Shown one piece after another: positions 11,282 through 22,779 of a stretch of DNA of 64,000 bases. Every line of letters begins with the position of its first letter. Position 1 is the first letter of the stretch. Both the position numbers and the translations under genes were made by a program. The DNA is from Tragulus kanchil. Its lineage: Eukaryota > Chordata > Mammalia > Artiodactyla > Tragulidae. The notes below the pieces were generated by a model. It made no database searches. It was not told where the DNA came from and saw only the letters and a list, made by a program, of their open reading frames with translations. The stretch is taken from contig JAIOJX010000005.1 in the NCBI GenBank assembly GCA_022376925.1, positions 156,813,501 to 156,877,500 of the forward strand. The letters run 5' to 3'.

Positions 11282-11416
11282 GGGACTTCCCTAGCACTCC
11301 AGTGGTTAACATTCTGTTCTCCCAATGCAAGAGGCAAGAGCTCTATCCCTGGTCAGGGAACTAAGATCCCTCATGCTGCCCAGTGCAACCAAAATTTTTT
11401 TTAATATATTTTTTTA
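11282..11416 (+). mobile_element. CHR-type SINE, short
   Basis: GGGACTTCCCTAGCACTCCA head, TCTATCCCTGGTCAGGGAAC B-box region, ending in an AAAATTTTTTTTAATA tail. Confidence 0.85.
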
Positions 11417-12506
11417 GTCGTCATTCCCTAATTCTCCTTCTAATAGACTTCCTCATATAAAGTCTTAGCTCTCTGATTATCCTCAGACATCAGGACCCAC
11501 TAGCCTTGCCCCTCATTTCATTCACTACTTGGCTCATCAAGTAACTCGGCCACCCATAACTAGTGCTGAACCATATGCTGGAAAAGTCCACAAAAGAGGG
11601 GCTTAGTGCCCCCCACACACACCCACACACATGCACACCAGCCTTGGTCCAGCTCAGCCTCGTTAGCCAATGGTAAGTCGCTTCTAACCCCCAATACAGG
11701 GACTCCTGGTGTCTCAGATTCTCTCGGCTCCCCAAGAGTACAGGAGCTGATGCCGAGTTGCAGGAGGGGACCGTTAGTGGCTCAAACATCGGTGTCCCTT
11801 AATAAGAGGGATTTCTTCCCCTTCTTGCCGACCTGTCTCACCTCTGCCCCCAGCTTGGGGACAGTTGTGCTGCCTGCCTGTGACAACAGAAACAAGATAT
11901 TGGCACCTTAATAGGCTATTTGCCCTCCAGCGAACTGGAGCACATGAGTCAATTCTTAAGCCAGATTTTTCAATAGGAAGCAATTCAAAGAGAAGTGGAG
12001 TTGAAAATCATTATTCTCCAGGCACAACTCATCCTCACAGTATATAATAACATGAAGAGAAGCTGGAAACGCCATGCTTGGCAAATTCCACTGTCCGAGC
12101 ACCATACAGCTGACTCTCTTTGGTGGCAGGTACCTGATTCACATGTAATTCCCTATCCCAAGGTCCCATGCAGTAACAAAAGAGTAAATAAACGGGGAGG
12201 TTAGCCACAAGTGGAAGTGAAGACATTGATAATGTGACCTAAACCAAGAAAAGCCCCCTCTCCCTCAGCTGGGTCCTTCAGACAGAGAATAGAACAATAA
12301 TATCACACCCACAGGAAACTGGACCAAGAAATCTTGCGGCACCATCTGGAAATACCATCCTTGACAAACAGGAGTTCCCTGGTTCCTGTAAGACTTCAGT
12401 TTTAACCTTTATGATTTTTCTATTTGTTTTTTTGTATCTACACCTTGTCTCCTGAACTAGAATTATCAACTCTTGAGAGCAGAGATTAGATTAGAATCTT
12501 CTCAGT
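11417..12506. other. Unclassified intronic stretch
   Basis: Contains a small CA-rich patch at 11612-11635. No gene or confident repeat recognised. Confidence 0.5.
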
Positions 12507-12843
12507 CTCCCTACAGTATTTTTTTTTATCTTCTTGGGGAGTGGGGTGGGGAGGGAGGGGGACGGGCGGGCCACTTCTTTTGGTCTTTCATTTCTCTATT
12601 TTCATCCATCTTTGTTCTTTGGCTCCTGTGGGCCTCCAATCGCGGTGGCCTCTGTTGTCACAGAGCACCGGCTCTGGGCGCGTGTGCTCCAGAGCTCCGG
12701 CTCGGTAATTGGACACATCAGTCCAGCTGCTCCGCAGCACGTGGGATCTTCCCATGCCAGGGATCGAACCAGCGCCCCTTGCACTGCAAAGTGGTATCCT
12801 TACCCACTGGACCACCAGGGGAAGCCCTCCCTACAGTATTTTT
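12507..12843 (-). mobile_element. CHR-type SINE with 17-bp target-site duplication
   Basis: Antisense element ending (its 5' head) at about 12826 with TGGACCACCAGGGGAAGCCC; its A/T-rich tail lies towards 12524. It is flanked by a perfect direct repeat CTCCCTACAGTATTTTT at 12507-12523 and 12827-12843, the mark of L1-type target-primed insertion. Confidence 0.92.
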
Positions 12844-14690
12844 AAATACTGTAGTATTTATGTGCTGGCCACAAAAATGGTGCTCAAAAACACTTGAAAT
12901 TGACTTTGAGAAATCTTAACAACCAAGAAAACCACCTGAAAACTACTTCCTAGAAGCAGGTGAATGTTGCAGTGGCCTCCTGAGTCAGGGAGGAACCCCT
13001 CGGTGGGCAACAAGAGGGCAGCCATCTTGATAGGCAAAGAGGACACTAGAGAAAGGAATCTGGATATTTTTTAAAGTGTAATGAAAACGAAAGGTAGATC
13101 TTCAACACAGTGTAACAGAGGCAGCCAAGGTATCATATCAGGGACAAGTCAGCAGAGAAAGGAAAGGGCATAGACATAGACCCAGTCTTTCTCTCAGATG
13201 GGGAAGAGAATTGGGAGTTCACTGTATGAATAGTCAACATGTTACGTTAATCACCCTAGACAAGAAGACCAAGAAAGACTGAAAGGTGGGAAATAACCCA
13301 AAGGCAGGCAGACGGTGTGAATGCAGGGAGCTGAGCAAGCAGCAGTTGAAGTGGTCTGGGAGAGAGGACAGCTCCTTCTCAGGGCAGACGGCGTGGGGCG
13401 AAGCTCAGTGGGATGGCAGGGTAGGTACTGGGGATATAGAGGGGTGAGATTCCAGCACGGGTGATGGGGCTGTCAGGGAGAAGGCCCAAGGCTGGTGTGC
13501 TTCGCGGGTCAGTGGCTTGAGCACCTGGGTGAGTGTGGGTGTCGGGCAGCAAGGAGAGGAAGGCAGGGAGGTCTTCACAGGAGCTCCTCAGCCCTGCTCT
13601 GGATGCCATGGGTTTTAGTTATCTGCAGGGCATCAAAATAGGCAGAAAGTAAAGCATGACTGAGATGGAGGGGTCCGAAGAGGTGGCCAAAGAAGGCACT
13701 GGCCTGAATGGAGTGCCTAGAGAGAGTGAGTGTCGTGAGGGGGGAGGCCCAAACTCTGACGATTATCAGCATCTAAGGAACTGACTGCAGGGGGAAAACC
13801 CAAAAAGGAGACTGAGAAGCAGCAGTCATGGAGAGAGGGGGAAAAATACAGGGAGATACATGATATGACTTGGCAGCCAAGGGAAGAGGATTGGTTTCAC
13901 TCTGCGTTTCTCTCAAGGCAGATGAACTCTCTCCTCTAGAACTCCGGCAGGAGGAAAGTGAAAGGGTGGGGCTAAGGGAGCCAGGCCGGAAGGGGTGGAG
14001 ACGCAGGAGGAACAGGGCAGAAACGCTGAGCCCCTGAGCCCGTCTCATCAGGGGAGCCATCTTGACGCCCCTCCTTCTCCCTCAGGTCTGGGCTTGCTCA
14101 GGCAAGAGTTTGCCTTGACAACCAAGAGCGAGAAAACATGTGGGTGGGGCGGCCTGGAGCGGTGACAGCTGCGGGGTGAAGGGAATATGGCCTCTGGGAG
14201 ATGGGACAGCCCTCAGCCCACACCTCTTCAGTGGGAAAGCCCTTTTTAGCTCGGTGCTGGACTGCAGACAGCCTGGCACGGCCCATGGCTTCCCAGCCGT
14301 GTCTGCCAGCCCTGGCGTGGGCCGGCTCTTTGAAGTCGGTTGACCACAGCACTCAGCAGCTCCTCACCATGGGCCCCACACCCCGACACATGTGAGCCCC
14401 GCCAGGGAGCAGCAGGGCTTCCTTCCACGCCTGTGGGCTCCTCTGCAGAGATGGCCCATTCTGCCCACGGGATCTTTCCTTCCCCAGCTCTACTCTGGCT
14501 TCCTCCAGCCTTGACCTGAATCTCAGTATCTTTATAGCCTTGCCCTGTGCTCCTCATTCCCAAGAATCTAAAGCTTCCAGGACACTATGGAACCGGCCAT
14601 CAGAAGAGTCATTCATTGAGCAGTGGAGGTCTTTCAGACCCCATGAAACCATAGATACTGTGGATGGACACAGCAACCACCAACAGTTAG
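12844..14690. other. Unclassified intronic stretch
   Basis: About 1.8 kb without a recognised repeat; purine-rich from about 13000 to 14050, then GC-richer to 14550. The ORFs here (up to ~105 codons) show no family resemblance. Confidence 0.5.
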
Positions 14691-14691
14691 A

Positions 14692-14726
14692 GATCCCCCC
14701 CCCCCCCCCGCCCCACACACACACAG
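14692..14726 (+). repeat. Poly-C / CA simple repeat
   Basis: A run of about 15 C followed by GCCCCACACACACACA. A likely site of length error or polymorphism. Confidence 0.85.
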
Positions 14727-15481
14727 TAGAACTTAAAGGGTGAAGATAGTCCTCACCTGAGCAGCCCAGACCAAGCCTCAGTCTGTCTGCCCAGGGACAG
14801 CGGCCAGAGTGAGCCCCCAGGGCCCAGCACAGTGGCCCACACAGGATTCAAATGTTTGCTGAGCTGAATTCAGTCTGCATGGCAGAAGGTGACAACCCCT
14901 ACCTGTGGAAAGGACATATGTCATCTGTGATGAGCCTGAGCATCCTTAATAAGGAGCCAGCATGGCATCCCAAGACACCTAACACTGAGGGAAAATGTAG
15001 TCCCCTTCCCTGGAAACTTCTGTCTACAGTCTCTGGCCAAGCAGACACAGTCAGAAAAATAGCAGTGATGTAATTCATGCTTCTTTCCCATCCAACCCAG
15101 AGCATTCTGGGCACTTCCGGTATTCCTCTACCTGGGATGCCCTCTTCTCCCCACTTCCTCTAACAAAATCCTGCATGACTAAAGTGCTCATGGATGAATC
15201 AATAGCACATTTGGGATTTACTGGGATCCAGAAAGATTTGGGAGTGGGGCATCAACATTTTCTAAGGGCCCACTGTGCGTAGGCCTGGCTGGCATGATTT
15301 TCAATAGAGGTCATTCCTACACTTGTCCAGCATAAGCCTGGGCTCTCAGGGGGCATCTCAAGAAGACCTGTTAAAAAATAGAGAGGAGTCATTAAGTCAA
15401 TGTCAACACAGCATCTGGAGAACCAGTAGGCAGCCATCTAAGGTACTGGAAAAGCTTTTAAAAACATAGGGAAGACTTATA
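14727..15481. other. Unclassified intronic stretch
   Basis: No exon or confident repeat recognised. Confidence 0.5.
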
Positions 15482-15680
15482 ATGCTGCTGTCCAACTCTT
15501 TGTGACCCTATGGATCGTAGCCTGCCAGGCTCCTCTGTCCATGGGATTCTCCAGGCCATAATACTGGAGTGGATTGCCACGCCCTCCTCCAGGAAACATC
15601 CCAAGCCAGGGATCAAATCTACATCTCTTACATCTCCTGCATTGTCAGGCAGGTTCTATACCAGTAGCACCACCTAAGAA
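15482..15680 (-). mobile_element. Bov-tA SINE
   Basis: Antisense Bov-A core (CAACTCTTTGTGACCCTATG, CTCTGTCCATGGGATTCTCC, ACTGGAGTGGATTGCC) followed by the tRNA-like head ending CAGTAGCACCACCTAAGAAG. Confidence 0.88.
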
Positions 15681-15730
15681 GATCATATTATAATGCTAAG
15701 GGAAGAAAAATCAAAACACACAAAAAAAAT

Positions 15731-15769
15731 CAAAACACAAAATCATATATATATATGATTTTGTGTTTT

Positions 15770-15770
<1 letters not shown>
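15731..15770. repeat. Perfect 40-bp palindrome
   Basis: The left arm CAAAACACAAAATCATATAT is followed without spacer by its exact reverse complement, so the 40 bases form a perfect AT-rich inverted repeat able to extrude a cruciform. It adjoins a TA microsatellite. Confidence 0.95.
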
Positions 15771-15774
<4 letters not shown>

Positions 15775-15804
<30 letters not shown>

Positions 15805-15822
15805 TATGGATTTATATATATA
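15775..15822. repeat. (TA)n microsatellite, interrupted
   Basis: About 27 bp of alternating TA, then GGTATGGATT and a second short TA run. Confidence 0.9.
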
Positions 15823-15961
15823 TGGTATGCCCTTAACTTTGTAAAAATTGGCTAGAAAGACTAGATAGATCTCAAAATGAGCTTATTTCTGGATAGGGGA
15901 TAATGAGGGAGTTTTTCCTTTGTTTTAATATTTCCAAAATGTGGTCTAACATTATCTATAC

Positions 15962-16152
15962 CAGGAGTAAGCAAACCTTTTCTGGAAAAAGCCAGATAGT
16001 AAATACTGTCAGCTCTCCAGGCACTGTCACCGCTGCCCAACTGCCTTTGCAGAGAGAGAGCAGCCTTATGCGGTAAACAGATGAATCTGCGTGGCCGCCT
16101 CCCGTACCCCTTGATTTACAAAACTGGTGATGGCGTGGATCTGCCTCATGAC
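15962..16152 (+). mobile_element. hAT-like MER relic (dup 3A)
   Basis: GTAAGCAAACCTTTTCTGG, AGCCAGATAGTAAATACTG and GATTTACAAAACTGGTGATG match the common mammalian non-autonomous hAT-type repeat that reads GCAAACTTTTTCTG...CCAGATAGTAAATATT. I am unsure of the exact family name. Confidence 0.6.
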
Positions 16153-16545
16153 AAGCCAGTCAGGAAATAAAGTTATTTAAGTATTCTTTGATTCTTAAGA
16201 TCTTGGTACTGTGGTTAATAGAACACCATACAGAAGGCTCACAGCCCTGCCTTACTTTGGTTTCCGTGTATCATAAAGCACTATAAATCAAAAGTCATAA
16301 ATTAGAGACTATGAAAAGGAAGTTCCACACTGGAGAGATGAGTAAAAATTCACGACACCAGTAATTAATACAAATTTTATATCTACTCTTAAACCAAATA
16401 TATTTCATTCATTTAATTGTCTTTTATATCTCTTTCAATGAAGTTTTATAACAGACCTGTCAGAATTCTCTAATTTTAAAAAACATAATTTAAGATGAAC
16501 AGAAAAGATTAAACTCTCATTTCTTCTTTTTTCCCCCCCCTCCAG

Positions 16546-16601
16546 ATTTTTGGAGGCGAAGGCCCTGGGCGAAAGCATAAATGAAGCAAGAAGTAAAATT
16601 G
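16546..16601 (+). CDS. KIF6: KIF6 internal coding exon (next tail exon)
   Basis: A 56-bp exon preceded by a strong polypyrimidine tract (TTTTTTCCCCCCCCTCCAG, acceptor AG at 16544-16545) and followed by GTAAGC at 16602. Joined to the exon ending at 6241 it completes Arg and reads FLEAKALGESINEARSKI, then leaves one base (G) for the following exon. This is the expected continuation of the KIF6 tail. It lies in copy A of tandem duplication 3 (15883-17025); a second, damaged copy follows at 17682. I take this copy as the functional one because it has the intact frame and the long pyrimidine tract. The exon is not a multiple of three, so including both copies would also shift the frame. Confidence 0.87.
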
Positions 16602-17104
16602 GTAAGCAGACAATGCCCTGTGAGCCTCTTTCACAGGCATTTTCCTGGTGAAAACCAGGTCGTGGTGTGCTTCCAGACAGCCGTGAGGACCAGTTTCAGG
16701 AGGTCCCTGCCAAGGAGGCTCTTTGGAAGTTTGTCATCTCTCCCACCATCCATCAGCGAGAAAGCTCTTCCTTTGGTTAGAACTTGAATTGTTCGTCCTC
16801 ACACAGGCCAAAGCTCGAGCATCCCAGGGAGCGAGTTTTGCTCGCCCCTGGTGTTTTCCAGCAGTAGCTTGTCATGTGCAGCAACGTTTCACATTTTCTA
16901 GTGCTATGAAACACTTCCACACCTCCCACACCTTATACTTATTGTTGGGGGCCCAGGTGTGCATGTTTCAACACCATTTCACCTCATTCTGTAACAAGGA
17001 GGATGACAGGCAAAATGAGTCATGGTTATTTCTGGATAGGGGATAATGAGGGAGTTTTTCCTTTGTTTTAATATTTCCAAAATGTGGTCTAACATTATCT
17101 ATAC

Positions 17105-17293
17105 CAGGAGTAAGCAAACCTTTTCTGGAAAAAGCCAGATAGTAAATACTGTCAGCTCTCCAGGCACTGTCACCGCTGCCCAACTGCCTTTGCAGAGAGG
17201 GGCAGCCTTATGCGGTAAACAGATGAATCTGCGTGGCCGCCTCCCGTACCCCTTGATTTACAAAACTGGTGATGGCGTGGATCTGCCTCATGA
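17105..17293 (+). mobile_element. hAT-like MER relic (dup 3B)
   Basis: Second copy of the 15962-16152 element, with a short indel in its AGAGAG run. Confidence 0.6.
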
Positions 17294-17681
17294 CAAGCCA
17301 GTCAGGAAATAAAGTTATTTAAGTATTCTTTGATTCTTAAGATCTTGGTACTGTGGTTAATAGAACACCATACAGAAGGCTCACAGCCCTGCCTTACTTT
17401 GGTTTCCGTGTATCATAAAGCACTATAAATCAAAAGTCATAAATTAGAGACTATGAAAAGGAAGTTCCACACTGGAGAGATGAGTAAAAATTCACGACAC
17501 CAGTAATTAATACAAATTTTATATCTACTCTTAAACCAAATATATTTCATTCATTTAATTGTCTTTTATATCTCTTTCAATGAAGTTTTATAACAGACCT
17601 GTCAGAATTCTCTAATTTTAAAAAACATAATTTAAGATGAACAGAAAAGATTAAACTCTCATTTCTTCTTTTTTCCTCCAG

Positions 17682-17735
17682 ATTTTTGGAGGCGAAGGCC
17701 CTGGTAAAGCATAAATGAAGCAAGAAGTAAAATTG
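17682..17735 (+). pseudogene. KIF6: Duplicated, frameshifted copy of the KIF6 exon
   Basis: Second copy of the 16546-16601 exon inside copy B of tandem duplication 3. It is 54 bp instead of 56: GGGCGAAAGC in the intact copy reads GGTAAAGC here, so two bases are lost and the frame breaks after ...AKAL. The pyrimidine tract is also shorter (TTTTTTCCTCCAG). The flanking AG and GTAAGC splice signals are kept, so a gene predictor could wrongly include it. The loss most likely reflects low-quality sequence in an unmerged overlap rather than a real second exon. Confidence 0.85.
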
Positions 17736-17921
17736 GTAAGCAGACAATGCCCTGTGAGCCTCTTTCACAGGCATTTTCCTGGTGAAAACCAGGTCGTGGT
17801 GTGCTTCCAGACAGCCGTGAGGACCAGTTTCAGGAGGTCCCTGCCAAGGAGGCTCTTTGGAAGTTTGTCATCTCTCCCACCATCCATCAGCGAGAAAGCT
17901 CTTCCTTTGGTTAGAACTTGA

Positions 17922-20207
17922 ATTGTTCGTCCTCACACAGGCCAAAGCTCGAGCATCCCAGGGAGCGAGTTTTGCTCGCCCCTGGTGTTTTCCAGCAGTA
18001 GCTTGTCATGTGCAGCAACGTTTCACATTTTCTAGTGCTATGAAACACTTCCACACCTCCCACACCTTATACTTATTGTTGGGGGCCCAGGTGTGCATGT
18101 TTCAACACCATTTCACCTCATTCTGTAACAAGGAGGATGACAGGCAAAAATGAGTCATGGTACCCTCCCAGGACCCGGGCTGACTAATAAGGCTCCCCCA
18201 CTTAGGTGAGCATCGCTGGAAAGGTGAGGTTAAGGCAAGAGGCAAAGTCCGTAATACTTTGTCTCAGATCTTTGTCAAATAATAGGAAGACACTTCTTTC
18301 ATCCAAAACTAGAAGACACACAGAGTCCCATCTCCCAGGCTGGGCAGCTTCGCCGAGGGGTTCCTTGTGGCTTTCCCTCTAGGCTAGGGAAGGCAGGGGT
18401 TACCTGTTCCAGCTGTGTCCCGCTTGTCCCCACTTCTCTTGTAAGTGAGGACAGGACAGAAAGTCACTATGAATGTCCCTTTTGGCTCTTCCTACAAAAT
18501 ATCCAAACTCACAATAGCCTAGGGTCATTTCAATTAGGGAAACCAGGAGCCCCACATGCCCTACTGTGGCCCAAACAGGAAGAGCTGAGGCTGACCAGCC
18601 CTGGGCCATGCCCAGTACCAGGCCACGACTCTCCAGAGTCTCAGAGGCTCTTGACTTAAGGTCCAGCCTCTTGGATGGAGGAAAAGCGCTCCTTTATTTT
18701 CACGTGTCTCTAACCGCTGTTTAGCACTCCCGTTAATGGCAAGTGTCAGCAGCAGACATAGCAGCACCTGTGACAGTGGAAATACAGCCGTTTCCATTTC
18801 ACAGCACAGTTGGCAGACATGGTAAAATGTCTCTTATACTCATCAGTGCTTCAGGCGTGCAGTAGTTATTAGACTCACCAAGAGATCTTGTTATTTAATG
18901 CATTTATATAGAAGCACACGGCTGTTTCTGTACCACGAAACGTTTTAAAATCTTGGTAACTATTTCAATGTAATTGAGGTCTCTTAAAATCCTATGCAAA
19001 GCTCCTTTCTTGACCTGAACCCCTAAAACTGCATGAAAAGGGGGTCAGAGCATTTTTCAGAAACCCCTATTGTTCGTCCTACAGGCCAAAGCTGAGCATC
19101 CCAGGGAGCGAGTTTTGCTCGCCCCTGGTGTTTTCCAGCAGTAGCTTGTCATGTGCAGCAACGTTTCACATTTTCTAGTGCTATGAAACACTTCCACACC
19201 TCCCACACCTTATACTTATTGTTGGGGGCCCAGGTGTGCATGTTTCAACACCATTTCACCTCATTCTGTAACAAGGAGGATGACAGGCAAAAATGAGTCA
19301 TGGTACCCTCCCAGGACCCGGGCTGACTAATAAGGCTCCCCCACTTAGGTGAGCATCGCTGGAAAGGTGAGGTTAAGGCAAGAGGCAAAGTCCGTAATAC
19401 TTTGTCTCAGATCTTTGTCAAATAATAGGAAGACACTTCTTTCATCCAAAACTAGAAGACACACAGAGTCCCATCTCCCAGGCTGGGCAGCTTCGCCGAG
19501 GGGTTCCTTGTGGCTTTATCTCTAGGCTAGGGAAGGCAGGGGTTACCTGTTCCAGCTGTGTCCCCGCTTGTCCCCACTTCTCTTGTAAGTGAGGACAGGA
19601 CAGAAAGTCACTATGAATGTCCCTTTTGGCTCTTCCTACAAAATATCCAAACTCACAATAGCCTAGGGTCATTTCAATTAGGGAAACCAGGAGCCCCACA
19701 TGCCCTACTGTGGCCCAAACAGGAAGAGCTGAGGCTGACCAGCCCTGGGCCATGCCCAGTACCAGGCCACGACTCTCCAGAGTCTCAGAGGCTCTTGACT
19801 TAAGGTCCAGCCTCTTGGATGGAGGAAAAGCGCTCCTTTATTTTCACGTGTCTCTAACCGCTGTTTAGCACTCCCGTTAATGGCAAGTGTCAGCAGCAGA
19901 CATAGCAGCACCTGTGACAGTGGAAATACAGCCGTTTCCATTTCACAGCACAGTTGGCAGACATGGTAAAATGTCTCTTATACTCATCAGTGCTTCAGGC
20001 GTGCAGTAGTTATTAGACTCACCAAGAGATCTTGTTATTTAATGCATTTATATAGAAGCACACGGCTGTTTCTGTACCACGAAACGTTTTAAAATCTTGG
20101 TAACTATTTCAATGTAATTGAGGTCTCTTAAAATCCTATGCAAAGCTCCTTTCTTGACCTGAACCCCTAAAACTGCATGAAAAAAAGGGGGGTCAGGAGC
20201 ACTTTTC
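17922..20207 (+). repeat. Tandem duplication 4 (overlaps dup 3)
   Basis: Copy A is 17922-19058 and copy B is 19069-20207. Copy B begins inside the last part of the dup 3 unit, so 17922-18160 also has a third copy near 16787-17025. The first bases of copy B show several deletions relative to A (CCTCACACAGG versus CCTACAGG; AGCTCGAGC versus AGCTGAGC). A 10-bp spacer AGAAACCCCT separates the copies. The unit has no repeat or gene that I recognise. Confidence 0.96.
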
Positions 20208-20611
20208 TACAGATAACATCCATAGTTGATCTGACCCCTATGAGATAGGGGTCATTGACCCAAACCAATGATGAGGGAAGGAAAGCAGGCCTAAGAGGAT
20301 TCAGAGCCAGCTGATCAGAGTCATCTGACTCAAAGGACTTAATGGTGTGTTTTCATTCCTGAGGAGACAAGAGGGAAGAACCTTTTATGAACCTTTTCTC
20401 CCCAAAAGAACGACCATAACGTTTTGCCCCTGAAAAACATCTAACTCTGCAAACCAACGTAAAGCTGTTCCAACATTAATGGAATAAACAAACAGTGAAA
20501 GGCACCAATGGCCTACCCTAATATTCTTGGTGTTCCCCTCTGAGTACAGTGAGTTGTTGTCAACAGTAACTCTAAATTCACCATAATTTTGATGCAACAA
20601 TATCACATCGA
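20208..20611. other. Unclassified intronic stretch
   Basis: Single copy between dups 4 and 5. Nothing recognised. Confidence 0.5.
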
Positions 20612-22779
20612 TGGATCCAGTTTGCCACATTTCTTGAGATTAGGCAAGTCAAAGGCTGCCCCACCACTGCCCAGGCCAAGCCCTGCCCCATGGCAGGGGC
20701 CAGGGGTCTGACGGCTGTAGCTGATCTTCCAAAGAGGATGTCTGTAATTTACACACAGGGGGTTCAGATGTACTAGAGGAAGCCCTGGGCAGGTAGACCT
20801 CTGTGTTTTCTAGATAGTAATAAGTAGGGCTCATACCAATTTTGAGACTCAAACATTTATTGCTAATGAGAAAGTAACCTGGTATTCAATGGTGCTAATA
20901 AAGTCAAGGTCACTCTTCATTTTATGCAAGCCATCTGCTGCGACCCACCTCCCAGCCACCCGTCTTTCAGATGTGCTCTTGATCTAAGAGGGGCCGGGTA
21001 AGTGGATCACTAAGACTCAGCTCCCTTACTCAGAGAGCCCCTTACGGTGCTTGACCACAGCAACTAGGTCCCCCACCACTGCATCTCAGACACAGGATTG
21101 AGATTAAGGAAGTACAAGGTGGAACTTGTACACACACTTAAAATTTCCAAGGCAACCGTGAAAGAAACTGGCTTTGAGAGATTTATGACATGACTGAGTG
21201 CATTTTTTCCCAGAGAGAAATTAAATCAAGTGAAATTTTCAACCCCTACAAGTCCTTTCATGAATCCAGGAGCCCGAGGTGGGAATGTGGCACAGATGTG
21301 CCATGATGTGCATGGAATGATGACTCAGCTACGCCCCTAGACTGAGCCACATCCTGCCTCTGGACTGCAGGGCAGGAGTGAGAAGCTGGGGTTGCAGGTG
21401 GAACTGGCCTGCCGAGAGGAGATGGAAGCTGGGCCTGTGATCTGCACGCCAGCTAGCCCACATGCTTAGACTTCAGGTTGCCACTGTCTTCCCACACAGT
21501 TGGGTTTTTCCCTGATGTCGTGATCTAGAGTTGCCACTTGAATTTCATTCCTTTTTAGAAGAATTTATATATGTATTTATTTGGCTGTGCTGGGTCTTCA
21601 TTGCTGCACATGGGGTTTCTCTAGTTGTGGCAAGTGGGGGCTACTCTCTAGTTATGGTGATCAGGCTTTTTGTTTCAGTGGCTTCTCTTCTTGTGGACCC
21701 AGTTTGCCACATTTCTTGAGATTAGGCAAGTCAAAGGCTGCCCCACCACTGCCCAGGCCAAGCCCTGCCCCATGGCAGGGGCCAGGGGTCTGACGGCTGT
21801 AGCTGATCTTCCAAAGAGGATGTCTGTAATTTACACACAGGGGGTTCAGATGTACTAGAGGAAGCCCTGGGCAGGTAGACCTCTGTGTTTTCTAGATAGT
21901 AATAAGTAGGGCTCATACCAATTTTGAGACTCAAACATTTATTGCTAATGAGAAAGTAACCTGGTATTCAATGGTGCTAATAAAGTCAAGGTCACTCTTC
22001 ATTTTATGCAAGCCATCTGCTGCGACCCACCTCCCAGCCACCCGTCTTTCAGATGTGCTCTTGATCTAAGAGGGGCCGGGTAAGTGGATCACTAAGACTC
22101 AGCTCCCTTACTCAGAGAGCCCCTTACGGTGCTTGACCACAGCAACTAGGTCCCCCACCACTGCATCTCAGACACAGGATTGAGATTAAGGAAGTACAAG
22201 GTGGAACTTGTACACACACTTAAAATTTCCAAGGCAACCGTGAAAGAAACTGGCTTTGAGAGATTTATGACATGACTGAGTGCATTTTTCCTAGAGAGAA
22301 ATTAAATCAAGTGAAATTTTCAACCCCTACAAGTCCTTTCATGAATCCAGGAGCCCCGAGGTGGGAATGTGGCACAGATGTGCCATGATGTGCATGGAAT
22401 GATGACTCAGCTACGCCCCTAGACTGAGCCACATCCTGCCTCTGGACTGCAGGGCAGGAGTGAGAAGCTGGGGTTGCAGGTGGAACTGGCCTGCCGAGAG
22501 GAGATGGAAGCTGGGCCTGTGATCTGCACGCCAGCTAGCCCACATGCTTAGACTTCAGGTTGCCACTGTCTTCCCACACAGTTGGGTTTTTCCCTGATGT
22601 CGTGATCTAGAGTTGCCACTTGAATTTCATTCCTTTTTAGAAGAATTTATATATGTATTTATTTGGCTGTGCTGGGTCTTCATTGCTGCACATGGGGTTT
22701 CTCTAGTTGTGGCAAGTGGGGGCTACTCTCTAGTTATGGTGATCAGGCTTTTTGTTTCAGTGGCTTCTCTTCTTGTGGA
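20612..22779 (+). repeat. Tandem duplication 5 (2 x 1.08 kb)
   Basis: Copy A is 20612-21697 and copy B is 21694-22779 (offset 1082), sharing a TGGA microhomology at the junction. Differences include one T-run deletion, one C-run insertion and isolated C/T substitutions. The junction cuts a CHR SINE, so copy A has a truncated element and copy B a complete one. Confidence 0.97.
21553..21697 (-). mobile_element. CHR-type SINE, cut at the dup 5 junction
   Basis: Antisense tail half of the CHR element present in full at 22635-22935. It stops abruptly at 21697, where copy B begins. Confidence 0.88.

Larger units (their letters stand above)
6242..16545 (+). other. KIF6: KIF6 intron between the two recognised exons
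   Basis: About 10.3 kb as assembled, or roughly 9.2 kb if tandem duplication 2 is collapsed. It starts GTAAGC and ends TCCAG. It contains several SINEs, a palindrome and a TA repeat. Confidence 0.8.
15883..18160 (+). repeat. Tandem duplication 3, containing the KIF6 exon
   Basis: Copy A is 15883-17025 and copy B is 17026-18160, abutting with no spacer. Copy B is shorter because of losses in an AG run (about 16057), a C run (about 16533) and the exon itself (2 bp). It carries the KIF6 exon and a DNA-transposon relic. The last ~240 bp occur a third time in duplication 4. Confidence 0.97.
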
